Of a stretch of DNA of 64,000 nucleotides, positions 19,338 to 28,222 are shown one piece after another. A model generated the notes under the pieces. That model did no database searches. It had not been told where the DNA came from and saw nothing but the letters and a program-made list of their open reading frames with translations. Within the stretch, counting starts at the first letter, position 1. Every line of letters begins with the position of its first letter. The stretch covers positions 248,001 through 312,000 of the forward strand of contig NZ_JACHLL010000005.1 of assembly GCF_014207935.1 (NCBI RefSeq), in the 5' to 3' direction. A program made the translations under genes and the position numbers. Source of the stretch: Pseudomonas fluvialis. GTDB lineage: Bacteria; Pseudomonadota; Gammaproteobacteria; Pseudomonadales; Pseudomonadaceae.

Positions 19338-22300
19338 ACGCCCCACTCGACCTGCTCCGCGACAGCTTCGCCGGGCGCAGCCTGATCGAGGCCAGCGCCG
19401 GCACCGGCAAGACCTGGACGCTCACGGCACTTTACGCCCGGATGTTGCTGCAGGAGCAGCTGTCGGTCGGGCAGATTCTGGTGGTCACCTACACCACCGC
19501 CGCCACCGCCGAGCTGCGCGAGCGCATCCGCAGACGCCTGGCCGAACTGCTGGCCGTCTATGAACAGGGTCACGGCGGCGATGCCCTGCTCAATGCCCTG
19601 CACGACCAGTATCCGGGCGATGCCAATCGCCGCCGCCTGCTGCTGGCGGTGCACGGTTTCGACGAGGCGGCCATCTTCACCATCCACGGTTTCTGTCAGC
19701 GCGCCCTGCAGGACGCCGCCTTCGAGGCCGGTGGCGACTTCGACAACGAGCTGTCCAGCGACGACCGCGAGATCCTCGATGCGCTGATCGCCGACCTCTG
19801 GCGCCATGAGCTGGCCAGCGCCGAGCCGGAATGGGCGGCCTTCCTCGCTCAGAAAAAGATCACCCCGCAGCAGCTGCGCGGCCAGCTGCGCAGCCATCTG
19901 GGCAAACCTTTCCTGCGCATCGAGCCGGCGCCGGGCAGTCAGGCCGACATGGCCCCGCTGCGCGCGGCCTGGCAACACGCGGAGTCCTTCTGGCAGCGCG
20001 ACGGCGAGGTCTGGATCGAGCAGCTCAAGGCCTTCGACGGTCTCAACAAGCGCAGTTATGACGCGCGCAAAATCGGCCACTGGCAGACCGAGCTGGATGG
20101 CTATTTCAGCGATGCCGCCGCACTGTTCAGCAAGACCGAGGCGCCCCAGCGGCTGTCGCGCGAGGCGCTGCTCAAGGCCACACTCAAGGGCCGCGAGGCA
20201 CCGCTGGGCGCCGTCGCCGACGCCCTGCAGGGACTGGTCGAAGCGCTGGAAGCTTGCCAGCCCGAGGCCGAGCAGCGCCTGGTCGACCTCAAGGTACGAC
20301 TGATCGCCCAGCTCAACGAACAGCTGCCAGCGCGCAAGGCGGCCCAGCGCATCCTCGCCTTCGACGACCTGCTCAACCGTCTGAACGACGCCCTACAGGG
20401 CGAAGGCGGCGCCACCCTGGCCGCCGCGTTGCGCCGACAGTACCCGCTGGCGCTGATCGACGAGTTTCAGGACACCGACCCGATTCAGTACCAGATCTTC
20501 CGCAGCGTCTACGAGAGCGAAGGCAGTCTCTGCTTCGTAGGGGACCCCAAGCAGGCCATCTATGCGTTTCGAGGTGCCGACCTGGCCACCTACCTCAGGG
20601 CCCGGGAAGAGGCGGCGCGGCAGTACAGTCTGACCACCAACCACCGCTCCACCCCCGAACTGATCGGCGCGCTGAACCTGCTGTTCGACCGTCCCACCCC
20701 CTTTGCCGAGCGCGACTTGGACTACCCGCCCGTGGGCGCCAGCAGCAAGCCCCGGGCGCAGCTGGTGCTGCCCGAGCCACTGCCGCCGCTGGGCCTGGTG
20801 TGGCTGGGCGACGAGCCTCTGACCAAGGGCCAGGCCAGCAGTCTGGCCGCCGAGGATTGCGCCCGGCGCATCGCCGCACTGCTCGCCGCCAGCCATGCCG
20901 GGCAGGCCTATTTCGCTGACCCGGAAGGCAGCCGCACGCCGCTCAAGGGCGGCGATATTGCCGTGCTGGTCGCCAGCCACAAGCAGGCCGGGGAGATCGC
21001 TGCCGAACTGTCGGCACGCGGCGTACCCAGTGTGCGCCGGGGCAAGGAGAGCGTCTGGCACAGCGAGGAGGCCGGCGAGCTGTCCGCCGTGCTGGCAGCC
21101 TATGCCGAGCCGGGCCGCGAGGGCGTGCTGCGCCATGCCCTGGCCACCCGCCTGCTCGGGCGGGATGCCGAGGCGCTGGCGCGCTGCCAGGACGATGCCC
21201 AGGAGTGGGATGCCGAGCGCGAGCGCGCCGAAAGCTTCCATCAGCTGTGGCAACAGCAGGGCTTCCTGCGCGCCTTCCGCGCCTGGCTGGATCAGGAAGG
21301 CGTGGCCGGGCGCCTGCTGGCGCTGGTCGACGGCGAGCGCCGGCTGACCAACCTGCTGCACCTGGCCGAACTGCTGCAGGCGCAGAGCCTGCTGCGGCCG
21401 GGGCTGGAGCCGCTGCTGGCCTGGTTCGCCGCCCAGCGCGCCGCCGACAGCCACGGCGAAGACGCTCTGCTGCGCCTAGAAAGCGATGCCGAACGGGTGC
21501 AGATCGTCACCATCCACACCTCCAAGGGTCTGGAATATCCACTGGTGTTCTGCCCCTGCCTGTGGGACGGGCGCCTGCTGGGCAAGAACACCGACACCGC
21601 GAACTGCCACGACGAGCAGGGTCAGCCGCTGCTCGACCTGGGCAGCGACCGGCTCGACGAGCATGTCGAAGCGGCGCGGCGCGAGAGTTTCGCCGAGAAG
21701 CTGCGCCTGACCTACGTGGCTCTGACCCGCGCCCGCGACCATCTCTGGCTGCACTGGGGCCCGGTGGACTGCAAGCCCAACAAGGACGGCGTGCTGGCCA
21801 CCGAGAGCCTGGCCAGCAGCGCCCTCGCCTGGCTGCTGCATGGCCGCCAGTTGCCCGGCGCCGACGCCCTGGGCGAGCTCAACGAGCATCTGCGCCAGGC
21901 CAGCCCGCAGGGCCTGCTGGGCGAGCTGAACGCCCTGGTGGCGGCCAGCGCAGGACGCATGGCCGTACTGCCGCTGCAGATGGCTGAGGCCAGCGCCGCC
22001 GGCGAATCCCGCGCCGAGCCACCGCAGCAACTGGCGCAGCTCTCGCGCAGCCTGACCAGCGCCTGGCGCATGGGCAGCTTCTCCGGCCTGGCCGCCGACC
22101 AGCACCACGAGGCGCCGGACCGCGACCAGCTCGCCGCGCCGGCCAGCCGCGAGCCGGGCAGCGGCTTCTTCGCCTTCCCCCGTGGCGCGCGTGCCGGCAC
22201 CTGCCTGCACGCCATCCTCGAAGACTGGATGCGCGGCAAGGGTGAACTGGCCGCGCTGGTCGAGCAGCAATTGCAGGAACACGGCCTGCCGCTGGACTGG

Positions 22301-22870
22301 CAGGCCATCGCCACCGAGCAGCTGCAGCGGGTACTGGACACCGATCTGGATGGCGCCGGCCTGTGCCTGTCGGCCCTCGACCCGGCACGCCGGCTGCCCG
22401 AACTGGGCTTCACCTTCCCGCTGCGCAACCTCAACATCGCGCCGCTGCGCGCCATCCTGCAGGACCCGGCCAACGGCCTGCCGCAGGCGATGCGCGAGGC
22501 GGCCTGCAGCCTGAACTTCGACCAGCTCAACGGCTTCATGAAGGGTTTTATCGACCTGACCTTCGAGCACGCCGGGCGCTGGTACATCCTCGACTACAAG
22601 TCCAACTGGCTCGGCCCGGACGCCAGCTACTACGGCGGTGAGCGCCTGGAGCAGGCCATCGCCGGGGCGCACTACTACCTGCAGTACCTGATCTATCTGG
22701 TAGCGCTGCGCCGCTTCCTGCGCCTGCGTCTGGCGGACTTCGACGACAGTCAGCTGGGCGGCGCCTGGTACCTGTTCCTGCGCGGCATGCCCGAGGCCGG
22801 CGTGTATTTCCAGCGCCCGCAGGACAGCCTGCTGGATGCGCTGGACCAACTCTTTGCGGAGGGCGCGTGA
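19334..22870 (+). CDS. recB: Exodeoxyribonuclease V subunit beta (RecB)
   Basis: UvrD-like SF1 3'-5' helicase and nuclease subunit of RecBCD, 1178 residues (E. coli RecB is 1180). Walker A EASAGTGKTWTL lies near the N-terminus (K26). Other helicase motifs are LIDEFQDTDPIQ, VGDPKQAIYAFRGAD, TIHTSKGLEYPLVF and TYVALTRARDHLWLHW. The C-terminal nuclease has the catalytic DYKSN motif at 1087-1091 (D1087, K1089). Translation starts within the recC stop (ATGA), and the stop overlaps recD. No ptrA lies between recC and recB, unlike E. coli. Confidence 0.96.
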   Translation: MNAPLDLLRDSFAGRSLIEASAGTGKTWTLTALYARMLLQEQLSVGQILVVTYTTAATAELRERIRRRLAELLAVYEQGHGGDALLNALHDQYPGDANRRRLLLAVHGFDEAAIFTIHGFCQRALQDAAFEAGGDFDNELSSDDREILDALIADLWRHELASAEPEWAAFLAQKKITPQQLRGQLRSHLGKPFLRIEPAPGSQADMAPLRAAWQHAESFWQRDGEVWIEQLKAFDGLNKRSYDARKIGHWQTELDGYFSDAAALFSKTEAPQRLSREALLKATLKGREAPLGAVADALQGLVEALEACQPEAEQRLVDLKVRLIAQLNEQLPARKAAQRILAFDDLLNRLNDALQGEGGATLAAALRRQYPLALIDEFQDTDPIQYQIFRSVYESEGSLCFVGDPKQAIYAFRGADLATYLRAREEAARQYSLTTNHRSTPELIGALNLLFDRPTPFAERDLDYPPVGASSKPRAQLVLPEPLPPLGLVWLGDEPLTKGQASSLAAEDCARRIAALLAASHAGQAYFADPEGSRTPLKGGDIAVLVASHKQAGEIAAELSARGVPSVRRGKESVWHSEEAGELSAVLAAYAEPGREGVLRHALATRLLGRDAEALARCQDDAQEWDAERERAESFHQLWQQQGFLRAFRAWLDQEGVAGRLLALVDGERRLTNLLHLAELLQAQSLLRPGLEPLLAWFAAQRAADSHGEDALLRLESDAERVQIVTIHTSKGLEYPLVFCPCLWDGRLLGKNTDTANCHDEQGQPLLDLGSDRLDEHVEAARRESFAEKLRLTYVALTRARDHLWLHWGPVDCKPNKDGVLATESLASSALAWLLHGRQLPGADALGELNEHLRQASPQGLLGELNALVAASAGRMAVLPLQMAEASAAGESRAEPPQQLAQLSRSLTSAWRMGSFSGLAADQHHEAPDRDQLAAPASREPGSGFFAFPRGARAGTCLHAILEDWMRGKGELAALVEQQLQEHGLPLDWQAIATEQLQRVLDTDLDGAGLCLSALDPARRLPELGFTFPLRNLNIAPLRAILQDPANGLPQAMREAACSLNFDQLNGFMKGFIDLTFEHAGRWYILDYKSNWLGPDASYYGGERLEQAIAGAHYYLQYLIYLVALRRFLRLRLADFDDSQLGGAWYLFLRGMPEAGVYFQRPQDSLLDALDQLFAEGA

Positions 22871-24702
22871 TGCTCCTGGATGATCTGCCCCTCGGCCCGC
22901 TGGAGCGGGCGCTGCTTGGCAGCCTGCGCCGCCTGGAACCCCAGGCGCCGGACTCGGTACTGGCCGCCGCCGCGCTGTGCTGTGCGGCGCTGGGTAATGG
23001 CGATGTGTGCCTGCCGCTGCGCCGGCTGGCCGGCACGGCACCCTGGCCAGAGCATGACTTCCGCCTGCCGGGTCTGACGCCGTGGCTCCGCGAGCTCGAA
23101 GCCAGCCCCCTGGTCGGCGCGCCCGGCGATTTCGCCCCGCTGATCCTCGATGGCGAGCGCCTGTACCTGGCGCGCTACCACGCCTACGAGGTGCAGCTGG
23201 CGTCACAGCTGCTGCGCCGCGCCGCCCTGCGACCGGCGGTGGACGAGGCGCGCCTGAGCGAGTCGCTGGCCCGGCTGTTCGCCTTCAACGCCGTCGCACA
23301 AGCGCCCGACTGGCAGCGCATCGCCGCGGCCCAGGCGGTGCGCCGCCAACTGGCGGTGATCTCCGGCGGCCCCGGCACCGGCAAGACCACCACGGTAGTG
23401 CGCCTGCTCGCCGCCCTGCTCGAACAACCCGGCGGCGAGCGTCTGGCCATCGGCCTGGCCGCGCCCACCGGCAAGGCCGCCGCGCGCATGGCCGAGGCCA
23501 TCCGCAACGCCAAGGCTGGACTGCCGCTGGCCGATGAACTCAAGGCGCTACTGCCCGAGGAGGCGCGCACCCTGCACCGTCTGCTCGGCAGTCGCGGCGA
23601 CTCGCCGGCGGTGCGTCATCACGCGGCCAACCCGCTGCCGCTGGACGTGCTGGTGGTGGACGAAGCCTCGATGGTCGACCTGGCGCTGATGGCCAAGCTG
23701 CTCGACGCCCTGCCTCCACAGGCACGACTGATCCTGCTGGGTGACAAGGACCAGCTCTGCGCGGTGGAAGCCGGCGCGGTGTTCGCCGAGCTGTGCGAGG
23801 GGCGCGGTTTCGATGCCCAGGCCGCCGCCGAGATCGAACAACTGACCGGCCAACCGGTGCCAACCGGCACGCCGACCTCGCAGCTGGGCGATGCCGTGGT
23901 GCTGCTGACCCACAGCCACCGTTTTGCCGGCGACAGCGGCATCGGCGAGTTGGCTCGGCGCATCAATGCTGGCGATGCAGCGGGCACTCTGACCCTGCTG
24001 CAGGAAGCGCGCGCCGATCTGGCCTGGCACGCCGAGCCACAGCCGAACGATCTGCATCGCCGGCTGCTGGACGGCTACGCGCCCTACCTCGCCGCCGCCC
24101 GCACGGGCGATCCGGCCCTGGCCTTTGCTGCCTTCAATGCCTTCCGCGTGCTGACCGCTCAGCGCGAGGGCACCTGGGGCGTGGCCGGGCTTAACGAAGC
24201 GCTGGAGGCGCGCTTCCGCCGTCAGCCGGGCGAACGCTGGTATGCCGGCCGCGCGGTGATGGTACGGCAGAACGATTACGCTCTGGGCCTGTTCAATGGC
24301 GATATCGGCCTGTGCCTGAATACGCCCAGTGGCCTGCGCGTGTTCTTCGAGGCCGAAACGGGCTTCCGCCCCTTCGCCCCGGCTCGTCTGCCCAGCCACG
24401 ACAGCGCCTTTGCCATGACCGTGCACAAGAGCCAGGGCTCGGAGTTCGCTCAGGTGCTGTTGGTGTTGCCGGAAACGCCCAGCCCGTTGCTGACCCGCAG
24501 CCTGTTCTACACCGGTATCACCCGCGCCAAGCAGCAGGTGGAAATATGGGGCCTGCCCGCGCGACTGCTGGAAGCGGTCAACACCCGCGCCGAACGCGCG
24601 GCCGGCCTGGCCGAGCGGCTGGCCAAATCAGATGTACTCCCAGCGGCCCAATCACCATCAGTCGAAATCGACAAAGCAGGACAGTTGGCTTTGTTTGACT
24701 GA
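22870..24702 (+). CDS. recD: Exodeoxyribonuclease V subunit alpha (RecD)
   Basis: The fast 5'-3' SF1B helicase of RecBCD, about 610 residues (E. coli 608). Walker A is GGPGTGKTTTV at 166-176 (K172). DVLVVDEASMVDLALMAKLL carries the Walker B acidic pair, followed by LLGDKDQLCAVEAGAVF. The C-terminal UvrD-like part has AMTVHKSQGSEFAQVLLVLP and LFYTGITRAK. The ATG at 22870 shares one base with the recB TGA. A GTG one codon earlier (22867) is also possible. It ends the tightly overlapped recC-recB-recD operon. Confidence 0.95.
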   Translation: MLLDDLPLGPLERALLGSLRRLEPQAPDSVLAAAALCCAALGNGDVCLPLRRLAGTAPWPEHDFRLPGLTPWLRELEASPLVGAPGDFAPLILDGERLYLARYHAYEVQLASQLLRRAALRPAVDEARLSESLARLFAFNAVAQAPDWQRIAAAQAVRRQLAVISGGPGTGKTTTVVRLLAALLEQPGGERLAIGLAAPTGKAAARMAEAIRNAKAGLPLADELKALLPEEARTLHRLLGSRGDSPAVRHHAANPLPLDVLVVDEASMVDLALMAKLLDALPPQARLILLGDKDQLCAVEAGAVFAELCEGRGFDAQAAAEIEQLTGQPVPTGTPTSQLGDAVVLLTHSHRFAGDSGIGELARRINAGDAAGTLTLLQEARADLAWHAEPQPNDLHRRLLDGYAPYLAAARTGDPALAFAAFNAFRVLTAQREGTWGVAGLNEALEARFRRQPGERWYAGRAVMVRQNDYALGLFNGDIGLCLNTPSGLRVFFEAETGFRPFAPARLPSHDSAFAMTVHKSQGSEFAQVLLVLPETPSPLLTRSLFYTGITRAKQQVEIWGLPARLLEAVNTRAERAAGLAERLAKSDVLPAAQSPSVEIDKAGQLALFD

Positions 24703-24762
24703 TCAGGCACCTCCTCAGGCCGGCATCTATGCTGGAGACGGAAACCCGGCCAAGAGAGCACC

Positions 24763-25503
24763 ATGCGTCAACGCCACCTACTGCTGTACCTGCTATGGGC
24801 CTGCACACTCGGGGCGCAGGCTGGCGAATTGCGCCTGGTGACCGGTGACGACTATGCCCCCTTCACCGACCGGCAGTTACCCGGCGGCGGCCTGCTCACC
24901 CAGGTGGTGATGGCCGCACTGGCCGAACAGCAGCAAACGGCAAGGCTGGATTGGCGGCCCTGGATACGGGGCTACAAGATGACGCTGGAAGGTGAATACG
25001 ACGCCACCTTTCCCTATGTCCGTACCCAGGAACGAGAGGCCGACTTCCACTACTCCGAGCCGCTCTACCAGGTGCAGCAACATATCTTCAGCCGTGCCGG
25101 CGAAGCCTATGAGCCAGAGCAGTTGCCCGCCCTGCGCGGCAAGCGCTTCTGCTACCCCCTTGGCTGGCAGCCGCCCAAACCCCTGCAGGAGATGGTCGAG
25201 CGTGGCGAGCTGACCCGGCATGAACCCAGCGGGCTGGATGAGTGCGCACGCCTGTTGCTGCTGCGGCGGGATGATTTCTTTGTCGCCGATGCCCGCCTGG
25301 GCGAAACCTCATTGCAGCTCAGCGGTGCGGCGCGCGACCAGTTCCATCGTTCCCAAGGCATATTCCCCAGCAATGCCCTGCATTTGCTGATCCCCCGCCA
25401 CCATCCTCAAGCTCAAGTGTTGCTGAATGACTTCAACCAGGGCCTGGCCTCGCTACACAGCAGTGGCCGTTACCAGAAGCTGCTGGACCAGCTCGTCCAG
25501 TAA
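24763..25503 (+). CDS. Periplasmic solute-binding protein (SBP_bac_3-like)
   Basis: A 246-residue secreted protein with a signal peptide (basic start, hydrophobic core, likely cut after AQA at about residue 20). The mature part begins GELRLVTGDDYAPFTD, the usual first strand and ligand contact of family 3 (polar amino acid-type) binding proteins. No permease or ATPase gene is adjacent, so it may be an orphan receptor or feed a distant transporter; the ligand is unknown. Pseudomonads carry many such orphans. It starts 60 bp after recD, and a good terminator follows. Confidence 0.82.
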   Translation: MRQRHLLLYLLWACTLGAQAGELRLVTGDDYAPFTDRQLPGGGLLTQVVMAALAEQQQTARLDWRPWIRGYKMTLEGEYDATFPYVRTQEREADFHYSEPLYQVQQHIFSRAGEAYEPEQLPALRGKRFCYPLGWQPPKPLQEMVERGELTRHEPSGLDECARLLLLRRDDFFVADARLGETSLQLSGAARDQFHRSQGIFPSNALHLLIPRHHPQAQVLLNDFNQGLASLHSSGRYQKLLDQLVQ

Positions 25504-25520
25504 GCACTGGCCAGACAGCA

Positions 25521-25545
25521 GAAAGCCCGCACAAGGCGGGCTTTC
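25521..25545 (+). terminator. Intrinsic terminator
   Basis: Perfect 10-bp stem GAAAGCCCGC / GCGGGCTTTC with an ACAAG loop, 17 bp after the binding-protein stop and ahead of the convergent amidotransferase stop. It may serve both strands. Confidence 0.8.
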
Positions 25546-25563
25546 CGACAGAGCACGACAGAC

Positions 25564-26340
25564 TCAGGCGCGCTTGGCGGCCTGCTCACGGCAGGCTTCG
25601 CCGAAGGCCTGGAAGATCTTCACCGAGTCCGGGTTCTGCGCAGCTTGCCACTCCGGGTGCCATTGCACGGCCAGGGTGAATTGCGGCAGCGCCGGCATGT
25701 GAATGGCTTCGATCAGGCCATCTTCCGCGTAGGCCAGCGGCTCCAGGCCTTCGCCCAGCTTGTCCAGGCCCTGACCATGCAGCGAGTTGACCTGAATCTC
25801 GTCACCCACCAGCTTCTGCAGCCAGCTGCCATCGACGGGGCGTACGCCATGCACCTGGGCGTACTGCACATCGACCGGATCATCGCTGTCTTCGCGGTGA
25901 TCGTTGTAGCCGTCCAGGCTGTAGACCTTCTGGTGGATGGTGCCACCGAGGGCCACGTTGATTTCCTGCATGCCACGGCAGATGGCGAAGATCGGCAGGC
26001 CGCGCTCGATGGCCTTGCGGATCAGCGGCAGATCAAAGAGATCACGGTTCTTGTCCTGACCTTTGTCCGGCGTGAGGTTTTCCTGACCGTAGAGGGCCGG
26101 ATCGATGTTGCTGCCGGCACCGGTGAGGTAGATGCCATCGACCATGTCGAGGTACTGGTCGACATCGTCCGGGCCGCAGCAGGTAGGCGCCAGCAGCGGT
26201 ACACAGCCGGAGAGTTCCACCAGGGGCACGATGTATTTGTGGGTCATGACCTGATAGTCGTGACCTTTGCGCTCCTGATGTCCCATGGACATGAGCACAA
26301 CGGGTTTACGCGGGGTATTGCCAGTGTTCTTGTTGGACAT
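25564..26340 (-). CDS. Class I glutamine amidotransferase (gamma-glutamyl-GABA hydrolase family)
   Basis: A 258-residue peptidase C26-type amidotransferase similar to PuuD/SpuA, which cleave gamma-glutamyl-GABA in gamma-glutamylated putrescine catabolism. The nucleophile elbow is FAICRGMQEINVALGG (C121), with the His-Glu pair in QWHPEW (H228, E230). The start is the ATG with complement ending at 26340, preceded by AAGGTGA. No other putrescine-pathway gene is nearby, so the substrate is inferred from family only. Its upstream 457 bp are non-coding and rich in dyads. Confidence 0.85.
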   Translation of the reverse strand: MSNKNTGNTPRKPVVLMSMGHQERKGHDYQVMTHKYIVPLVELSGCVPLLAPTCCGPDDVDQYLDMVDGIYLTGAGSNIDPALYGQENLTPDKGQDKNRDLFDLPLIRKAIERGLPIFAICRGMQEINVALGGTIHQKVYSLDGYNDHREDSDDPVDVQYAQVHGVRPVDGSWLQKLVGDEIQVNSLHGQGLDKLGEGLEPLAYAEDGLIEAIHMPALPQFTLAVQWHPEWQAAQNPDSVKIFQAFGEACREQAAKRA

Positions 26341-26352
26341 ACGTCACCTTGA

Positions 26353-26369
26353 GGCAGGTCGGACCTGCC
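26353..26369 (-). promoter_or_regulatory. Dyad adjoining the amidotransferase ribosome site
   Basis: An 8-bp perfect inverted repeat (GGCAGGTC / GACCTGCC, one central base) ends 13 bp from the start codon, directly upstream of the AAGGTGA ribosome site. It could be an operator or an RNA hairpin that affects ribosome access. No regulator is assigned. Confidence 0.4.
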
Positions 26370-26763
26370 GTTGCTTGGCAGGAAGGGCCATCGGCGTGGC
26401 GCTGCTTCCTGTTTATTGCGGGTTCCGCCTGTCCAGGCGGCAGACCTGAAGTCTTGAGCCTGAGCATGAAGAGAGTCGCTGCCGGGTGGTCTGCAACGGC
26501 GTTTTGCCGGACCACACGCGGGAGTTGGGCGGCGCGAAAGCCTGCCCGCGACGGCTCTCTGGCAGTCGGAACCGTGCAGCCAGTGTGGCCAGAGGCGTAA
26601 AAAATGTCAAACAATCGCCGTTTAAATGTCACAGAATCCGACCACCAACCCGGACTGAAATGACCGCAAATCCAGGCGAATAGGACTTCACAGGCTGATT
26701 AACCGAGATAGAAGGAAACGCTGCCAGTCCAATATTTTTAACGCGAGGCAGACAGCGAAGCAG

Positions 26764-26786
26764 GCGACGGCCGTGATGGCCGTCGC
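26764..26786 (-). terminator. Hairpin downstream of the CorC-like gene
   Basis: Perfect 9-bp stem GCGACGGCC / GGCCGTCGC with a 5-nt loop, 12 bp beyond the stop of the minus-strand CorC-like gene. No immediate T-run is present. Confidence 0.5.
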
Positions 26787-26797
26787 GCGGAGCGGGC

Positions 26798-28141
26798 TCA
26801 ATCGAGCTTGAGCACCTTGGCCAGAATGATCTTCGGCCCTTTCATCTTCTTGACGATGATGCGCAGGCCTTCGGCCTCCAGCACCTCTTCCTCTTCCGGC
26901 AGGCGGTTGAGGCTGTCATAGACCAGGCCGGCAAGCGTTTCGGCCTCGATGTGATCGAGGTCGATGCCGAGCAGGCGTTCGATCTTGAACAGCGGCGTGT
27001 CACCACGAACCAGCAGGCGGCCGGGCTGGTAGGCCAGTACGCCGCGCTCGGCCTTACGGTGCTCGTCCTGGATATCGCCGACCAGCACTTCAAGCACGTC
27101 TTCCATGGTCAGGTAGCCAATGACCTTGTGATCGGCCTCCTCGACCAGAGCGAAGTGCGAGCCACCCTGGCGGAACTGTTCGAGCAGCTGGGCCAGTGGC
27201 AGATGCTTGGACACCCGCTCCAGCGGGTGAGTCAGTTCGGACAGGTCGAACGACTCCGGCATGCTTTCCAGCGCCGACAGCGCCAGCAGCAGGTCCTTGA
27301 TGTGCAGCAGGCCGACGAACTCTTCCTTGTGGCTGTCGTACACCGGGTAGCGACTGTACTTGTGCCGGCGGATCACGGCGAGGATATCGGCCAGCGGCAG
27401 GTCGTGTTCAAGGCTGACAAGATCTTCACGGGAGTTGGCCCAGTCAACCACCTCCAGCTCACCCAGCTCCACCGCCGAGGCCACCACGCGCAGCCCCTGG
27501 CTGTCGTCATTTTCCTGAGCGCGGCTGGAGTGCAGGATCAGTTTCAGTTCATCACGGCTATAGCTGTGCTCGTGGTGCGCACCCGGCTCGCCTTGGCCAG
27601 CCATGCGCAGGATGGCGTTGGCGCTGGCATTGAGCAGATAGATGGCCGGGTACATCAGCCAGTAGAACAGGTACAACGGCGCGGCAGTCCACAGCGACAG
27701 CAGCTCGGGTTTACGGATCGCCCAGGACTTGGGCGCCAGCTCGCCAACCACGATGTGCAGGTAGGAAATGATGAAGAACGCGGTGAAGAACGCGATGCCA
27801 TGCACCAGCTTGGGCGAGTCGACACCCAGGTAGCTGAGCACGGGGGTGATCAGCTCGGCGAAGGCCGGCTCCCCCACCCAGCCAAGGCCCAGCGAGGCCA
27901 GGGTGATGCCCAGCTGGCAGGCCGAGAGGTAGGCATCCAGCTGACGATGAACGGTGCGCAGGATATGTCCGCGCCAGCCATGCTGGTCGGCAATTTCCGC
28001 CACCTTGGTGGCGCGCAGCTTGACCATGGCGAACTCGGCAGCCACGAAGAAACCGTTGAGCAGCACGAGAAACAGAGCAAAGAAAACCAGGCCGAGATCG
28101 GCAAACAGGGCGGACGTTTCGAGTGTGGGGGAAGGGTCCAT
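26798..28141 (-). CDS. CNNM/CBS/CorC-HlyC-domain membrane protein
   Basis: A 447-residue protein of the family often annotated as hemolysin or CorC/MgtE-like. An N-terminal DUF21/CNNM membrane domain (about 15-200) starts LGLVFFALFLVLLNGFFVAAEFAMV. Then come paired CBS domains (about 215-345; RHKYSRYPVYDSHKEEFVGLLH and VIGYLTMEDVLEVLVG) and a CorC_HlyC domain (about 360-445). Such proteins are thought to act in Mg2+/Co2+ efflux or membrane ion homeostasis; the hemolysin label is historical. It lies 81 bp downstream of phoR on the same strand and could belong to the phoBR transcript. Confidence 0.88.
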   Translation of the reverse strand: MDPSPTLETSALFADLGLVFFALFLVLLNGFFVAAEFAMVKLRATKVAEIADQHGWRGHILRTVHRQLDAYLSACQLGITLASLGLGWVGEPAFAELITPVLSYLGVDSPKLVHGIAFFTAFFIISYLHIVVGELAPKSWAIRKPELLSLWTAAPLYLFYWLMYPAIYLLNASANAILRMAGQGEPGAHHEHSYSRDELKLILHSSRAQENDDSQGLRVVASAVELGELEVVDWANSREDLVSLEHDLPLADILAVIRRHKYSRYPVYDSHKEEFVGLLHIKDLLLALSALESMPESFDLSELTHPLERVSKHLPLAQLLEQFRQGGSHFALVEEADHKVIGYLTMEDVLEVLVGDIQDEHRKAERGVLAYQPGRLLVRGDTPLFKIERLLGIDLDHIEAETLAGLVYDSLNRLPEEEEVLEAEGLRIIVKKMKGPKIILAKVLKLD

Positions 28142-28222
28142 AAGGCTTTATGTTTGTGGAAGACCGGCTAAGGGTGAGGGTTGGGGACCTGCATTGCAAG
28201 GTTGCAGCCCTTCGAGAGTCGC

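Larger units (their letters stand above)
26341..26797 (-). other. 457-bp non-coding leader/intergenic region
   Basis: No credible gene was found here; the open frames are short and lack ribosome sites or recognisable products. Next to the amidotransferase Shine-Dalgarno is the dyad GGCAGGTC-G-GACCTGCC (26353-26369). A second dyad, CCGCCTG-TC-CAGGCGG, lies at 26425-26440. A perfect -35 (TTGACA, complement of 26605-26610) suggests transcription could start about 240 bp upstream of the gene. The far end (26764-26786) holds the hairpin after the CorC-like gene. Confidence 0.6.

Noticed and set aside
26341..26797. Sigma-54 promoter upstream of the amidotransferase gene
   Set aside because: A TGGCCC...TGCC stretch was considered, but the GG to GC spacing is 10 rather than 12 and key bases are missing.
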